In this document: positions 63,900 to 64,000 of the stretch, piece by piece | Layout: every line of letters starts with the position of its first letter | Numbering within the stretch: the stretch's first letter is position 1 | Source of the DNA: Pantoea sp. AS-PWVM4 | Lineage (GTDB): Bacteria > Pseudomonadota > Gammaproteobacteria > Enterobacterales > Enterobacteriaceae | DNA: 64,000 nt | Direction of reading: 5' to 3' | Assembly: GCF_000468095.1 (NCBI RefSeq) | Contig: NZ_ASZC01000015.1 | Span: 1-64,000 of the forward strand | The notes under the pieces: model-generated | Seen by the model: the letters and a program-made list of their open reading frames with translations, nothing else | The model's database searches: none | What the model was told of the DNA's origin: nothing | Position numbers and translations under genes: made by a program

Positions 63900-64000
63900 T
63901 TAAACCCGCTTCCTGCCGATACTCACAGCCTTCAGCAATCGTTGCACTTCCCCCTCTGCAAACATCGCCTCCAGCGTGGTACTGAGCTTACGACGCCAGT
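63900..64000 (-). CDS. malQ: 4-alpha-glucanotransferase (amylomaltase) MalQ, C-terminal fragment
   Basis: Only the last 33 codons are inside the window. The translation begins WRRKLSTTLEAMF and ends VSIGRKRV before a TAA. The WRRKL and LExMF pattern is typical of the MalQ C-terminus, and malQ is the nearby gene in E. coli after nfuA and gntT. The call rests on a short segment plus context; gntT is missing between the two genes here. Confidence 0.75.
   Translation of the reverse strand, partial: WRRKLSTTLEAMFAEGEVQRLLKAVSIGRKRV

Overview
This 64 kb window is a stretch of enterobacterial core chromosome. It follows the Escherichia coli str-operon to malQ gene order closely: tuf, fusA, rpsG, rpsL, tusBCD, yheO, fkpA, slyX, slyD, yheV, kefBG, yheS, (insert), yheTU, prkB, yhfA, crp, yhfK, argD, pabA, fic, yhfG, ppiA, tsgA, (codA), nirBDC, cysG, trpS, gph, rpe, dam, damX, aroB, aroK, hofQPONM, mrcA, nudE, igaA, yrfG, hslRO, pckA, envZ, ompR, (small gene), greB, tex, (insert), bioH, gntX, nfuA, malQ. 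Protein similarity, moderately high GC and several departures from E. coli order point to Erwiniaceae, most likely Pantoea or a close relative; this is inferred from reading, not from a search. REGIONS: 1-3.5 kb holds the str operon with its promoter. 3.5-7.7 kb holds tRNA 2-thiolation (tusBCD), a YheO regulator and two FKBP-type prolyl isomerases. 7.7-12.2 kb holds the glutathione-gated K+ efflux system KefB/KefG and the ABC-F protein YheS. 12.2-16.4 kb is an insert relative to E. coli: a complete taurine uptake and desulfonation operon (tauABCD) and a LysE-type exporter. 16.4-25.6 kb holds core metabolism and regulation (crp, argD, pabA), a Fic/YhfG toxin-antitoxin-like pair and ppiA. 25.8-33.7 kb holds tsgA, an extra cytosine deaminase gene, and nitrite reduction with siroheme synthesis (nirBDC-cysG). 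33.7-39.8 kb is the aroK-aroB-damX-dam-rpe-gph-trpS superoperon. 40.2-43.6 kb is the hofMNOPQ DNA-uptake-type operon. 43.8-55.7 kb holds cell-wall synthesis (mrcA), Rcs control (igaA), heat-shock genes (hslRO), gluconeogenesis (pckA) and the EnvZ/OmpR two-component system. 56-64 kb holds an orphan YjbE/GfcA-like secreted peptide, greB, tex, a GH13 sucrose-phosphorylase-type enzyme with a DUF1471 peptide where E. coli has feoABC, then bioH, gntX, nfuA and the 3' end of malQ. REGULATION READ DIRECTLY: a near-consensus sigma70 promoter for the str operon; a sigmaE-type promoter for fkpA; paired ARG boxes upstream of argD; a CpxR box and a CRP site between ppiA and tsgA; NarL/NarP and FNR sites before nirB at the E. 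coli spacing; and one element shared upstream of igaA and the YjbE-like gene that resembles Rcs-type sites. A family of GTAG-headed REP palindromes occupies five intergenic sites. I found no tRNA, rRNA, CRISPR array, prophage, insertion sequence or obviously new defence system. The most unusual observations are the matched loss of the key acidic residues in Fic and its YhfG partner, and the element shared by igaA and the YjbE-like gene.
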